64,000 nt of DNA, taken from the NCBI GenBank assembly GCA_035325995.1, contig DAOKYU010000010.1, positions 1-64,000 on the forward strand. Direction: 5' to 3'. The position numbers and the translations under genes were made by a program. Below, in pieces: positions 62,965 to 64,000 of the stretch. Source of the stretch: Thermodesulfobacteriota bacterium (GTDB lineage Bacteria > Desulfobacterota_D > UBA1144 > Nemesobacterales > UBA2774). Below the pieces are notes generated by a model, which saw only the letters and a list, made by a program, of their open reading frames with translations, was not told where the DNA came from and searched no databases. Each line of letters opens with the position of its first letter. The stretch's first letter is position 1.

Positions 62965-64000
62965 TCAGCTCTCGTCCGGCGGGTCGAGGAGCTCACGAAG
63001 GGTTTTGAGCAAAGTCTCGGCCGTGTAGGGCTTCGGGACGAAGTGGTTCACGCCCGCGCCGATGGCCTTGGCGACGCCGCCGTTAGACGCCTGGCCGCTG
63101 GAGCCGATTATGAGGACGTCGGGGTTCATGGCCTTGAGCGCGATTATAGTCGCCGGGCCGTCCATGACCGGCATGGCCATGTCGAGAAGCACGGCGGCGA
63201 TTTCGTTCCCGTGTTTCGCGTACAGCGCCACTGCCTCGGCCCCGTTTTTGGCCACGAGGACCCTGTAGCCGAAGCGCTCCAGGGTTTTCTCGGTGACGAT
63301 CCGTATGCCTTCCTCGTCGTCGGCGATGAGAATGAGCTCGTCGTTGCCCTGGGGGAGCTGGGTTTGCTCGCGGGCGACCTTCTCGGCGGATTCGGGCGTG
63401 GCGCTCGCGGGCAGGTATACCTTGAACCGCGTGCCCTTGCCGACCTCGCTGTAGAGGTTTATGAACCCGCCGTGGGCCTTTACGATGAGAAGCCCGGTCG
63501 CCAGCCCGAGCCCCGTTCCCTTGCCGACTTCTTTCGTCGTGAAGAAGGGGTCGAATATGCGCTCGCGGAGCTCGCGGGGGATTCCTGTGCCCGTGTCCTC
63601 TACCGTGACGACGACGTACGGCCCGGGATTGGAATCGGGGTTCATGCCAGAATAGATTTCGTCGAGGACGGTGTTTTCGAGGGTCAGCGTCAGCACGCCG
63701 CCGTCTTCCATGGCGTCGCGCGCGTTTACGCAGAGGTTCATGAGCACCTGCTGGAGCTGTGTCGGGTCGGCGTTGACCATCCAGAGATTCTCGGGCGCCG
63801 AGAGGTCGAACTCTATATTCTTCGGGAAGGTGTCGTTGATTATCTTCTGGATGTCTCTCACGACGTACATCGGGTTCATGGCGACGCGGCAGCCCTCGAC
63901 GCCGCGTGCGAAGGACAGCACCTGGTTTACCATGTCGGCCCCGCGCTGTGCGCTCGATTCGATGCTGGAAAGGAGCCTGAGCCGTTTCTCGTCGGTTTCG
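62965..64000 (-). CDS. Hybrid sensor histidine kinase with receiver domain, partial (cut at the right edge)
   Basis: At least 345 residues are visible and the N-terminus lies beyond the window; the frame is open to base 64000 (upstream of ATG 63933 it reads RGADMVNQVLSFARG). The HATPase has N box LMNLCVNARDAM, G1 DTGTGIP, F box FDPFFTTKEVGKGTGLGL. A C-terminal receiver follows with DDEE, phospho-Asp in VLLDMAMPVMDG and Lys in FVPKPYT. The His phosphosite and any sensor domains are off the edge. Phosphorelay role; output unknown. Confidence 0.9.
   Translation of the reverse strand, partial: ETDEKRLRLLSSIESSAQRGADMVNQVLSFARGVEGCRVAMNPMYVVRDIQKIINDTFPKNIEFDLSAPENLWMVNADPTQLQQVLMNLCVNARDAMEDGGVLTLTLENTVLDEIYSGMNPDSNPGPYVVVTVEDTGTGIPRELRERIFDPFFTTKEVGKGTGLGLATGLLIVKAHGGFINLYSEVGKGTRFKVYLPASATPESAEKVAREQTQLPQGNDELILIADDEEGIRIVTEKTLERFGYRVLVAKNGAEAVALYAKHGNEIAAVLLDMAMPVMDGPATIIALKAMNPDVLIIGSSGQASNGGVAKAIGAGVNHFVPKPYTAETLLKTLRELLDPPDES

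Overview
The window comes from a Gram-negative (diderm) bacterium with a GC-rich chromosome. Evidence for two membranes is the many lipobox lipoproteins, a TonB-dependent receptor and a PilT ATPase. The gene order cinA-recA-pilT, ilvB-ilvN-ilvC-psd-pssA and tig-clpP-clpX-lon fits Desulfobacterota-like or Dadabacteria-like lineages, but no rRNA is present and the assignment is only an inference. Several genes have a good sigma-70 -10 box 6-9 bases before the start codon, so leaderless transcription looks common.

Layout. 1-380: dispersed hairpin repeats. 388-4880: cinA, recA, pilT, tsaB, a DUF465 protein. 4979-9839: branched-chain amino acid synthesis (ilvB, ilvN, ilvC) running into phospholipid synthesis (psd, pssA). 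9990-16688: a double-domain M16 lipoprotein peptidase, a candidate small RNA, a zinc alcohol dehydrogenase, a DUF475/TerC-like membrane protein, DUF72 and a small lipoprotein. 16882-24247: a UvrD-like helicase-nuclease and a GH63 glucosidase, separated by 1.2 kb of repeats. 24599-30026: small exported proteins, an aquaporin with an altered filter motif, and DUF2092 and membrane-protein pairs. 30034-34228: a TonB receptor locus with a BNR propeller and a Cys/His-rich protein. 34576-38243: tRNA-Lys and tRNA-Leu, bioC, an aldose-epimerase-like gene, an IPTL-CTERM mini-protein, and a thioredoxin-like/MarR divergent pair.

38262-42104 is a visibly A+T-rich island holding a complete CBASS anti-phage locus. 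It encodes an HNH-SAVED effector (Cap5-like), a CD-NTase and an E2-like protein carrying a C-terminal SEC-C metal motif, as an overlapping operon. Divergent from it is an XRE repressor plus ImmA/IrrE peptidase pair (CapH/CapP-like). The shared intergenic region has two matched operator palindromes and two good promoters. No E1 or JAB gene is present, so this is an E2-only (short type II) architecture. It is the most interesting system in the window.

42418-50312: a fatty acid desaturase, DUF202, and the tig-clpP-clpX-lon proteostasis cluster ending in a strong terminator. 50313-52875: repeats and an exported choloylglycine-hydrolase-like Ntn enzyme. 52876-56480: tRNA-Val and tRNA-Asp, followed by a molybdate cassette (modE, modA, modB, modC) closed by a second copy of the tRNA-Asp 3' end, as expected for a tRNA-targeted insertion. 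56678-62399: a cupin, a frameshifted nucleotidyltransferase, and a run of small secreted or lipoprotein genes with two sets of tandem paralogs. 62965 to the right edge: a hybrid histidine kinase cut by the window.

The long gene-free stretches are not empty. They hold at least five dispersed repeat families, and two of these form hairpins whose stems change in a compensatory way between copies.
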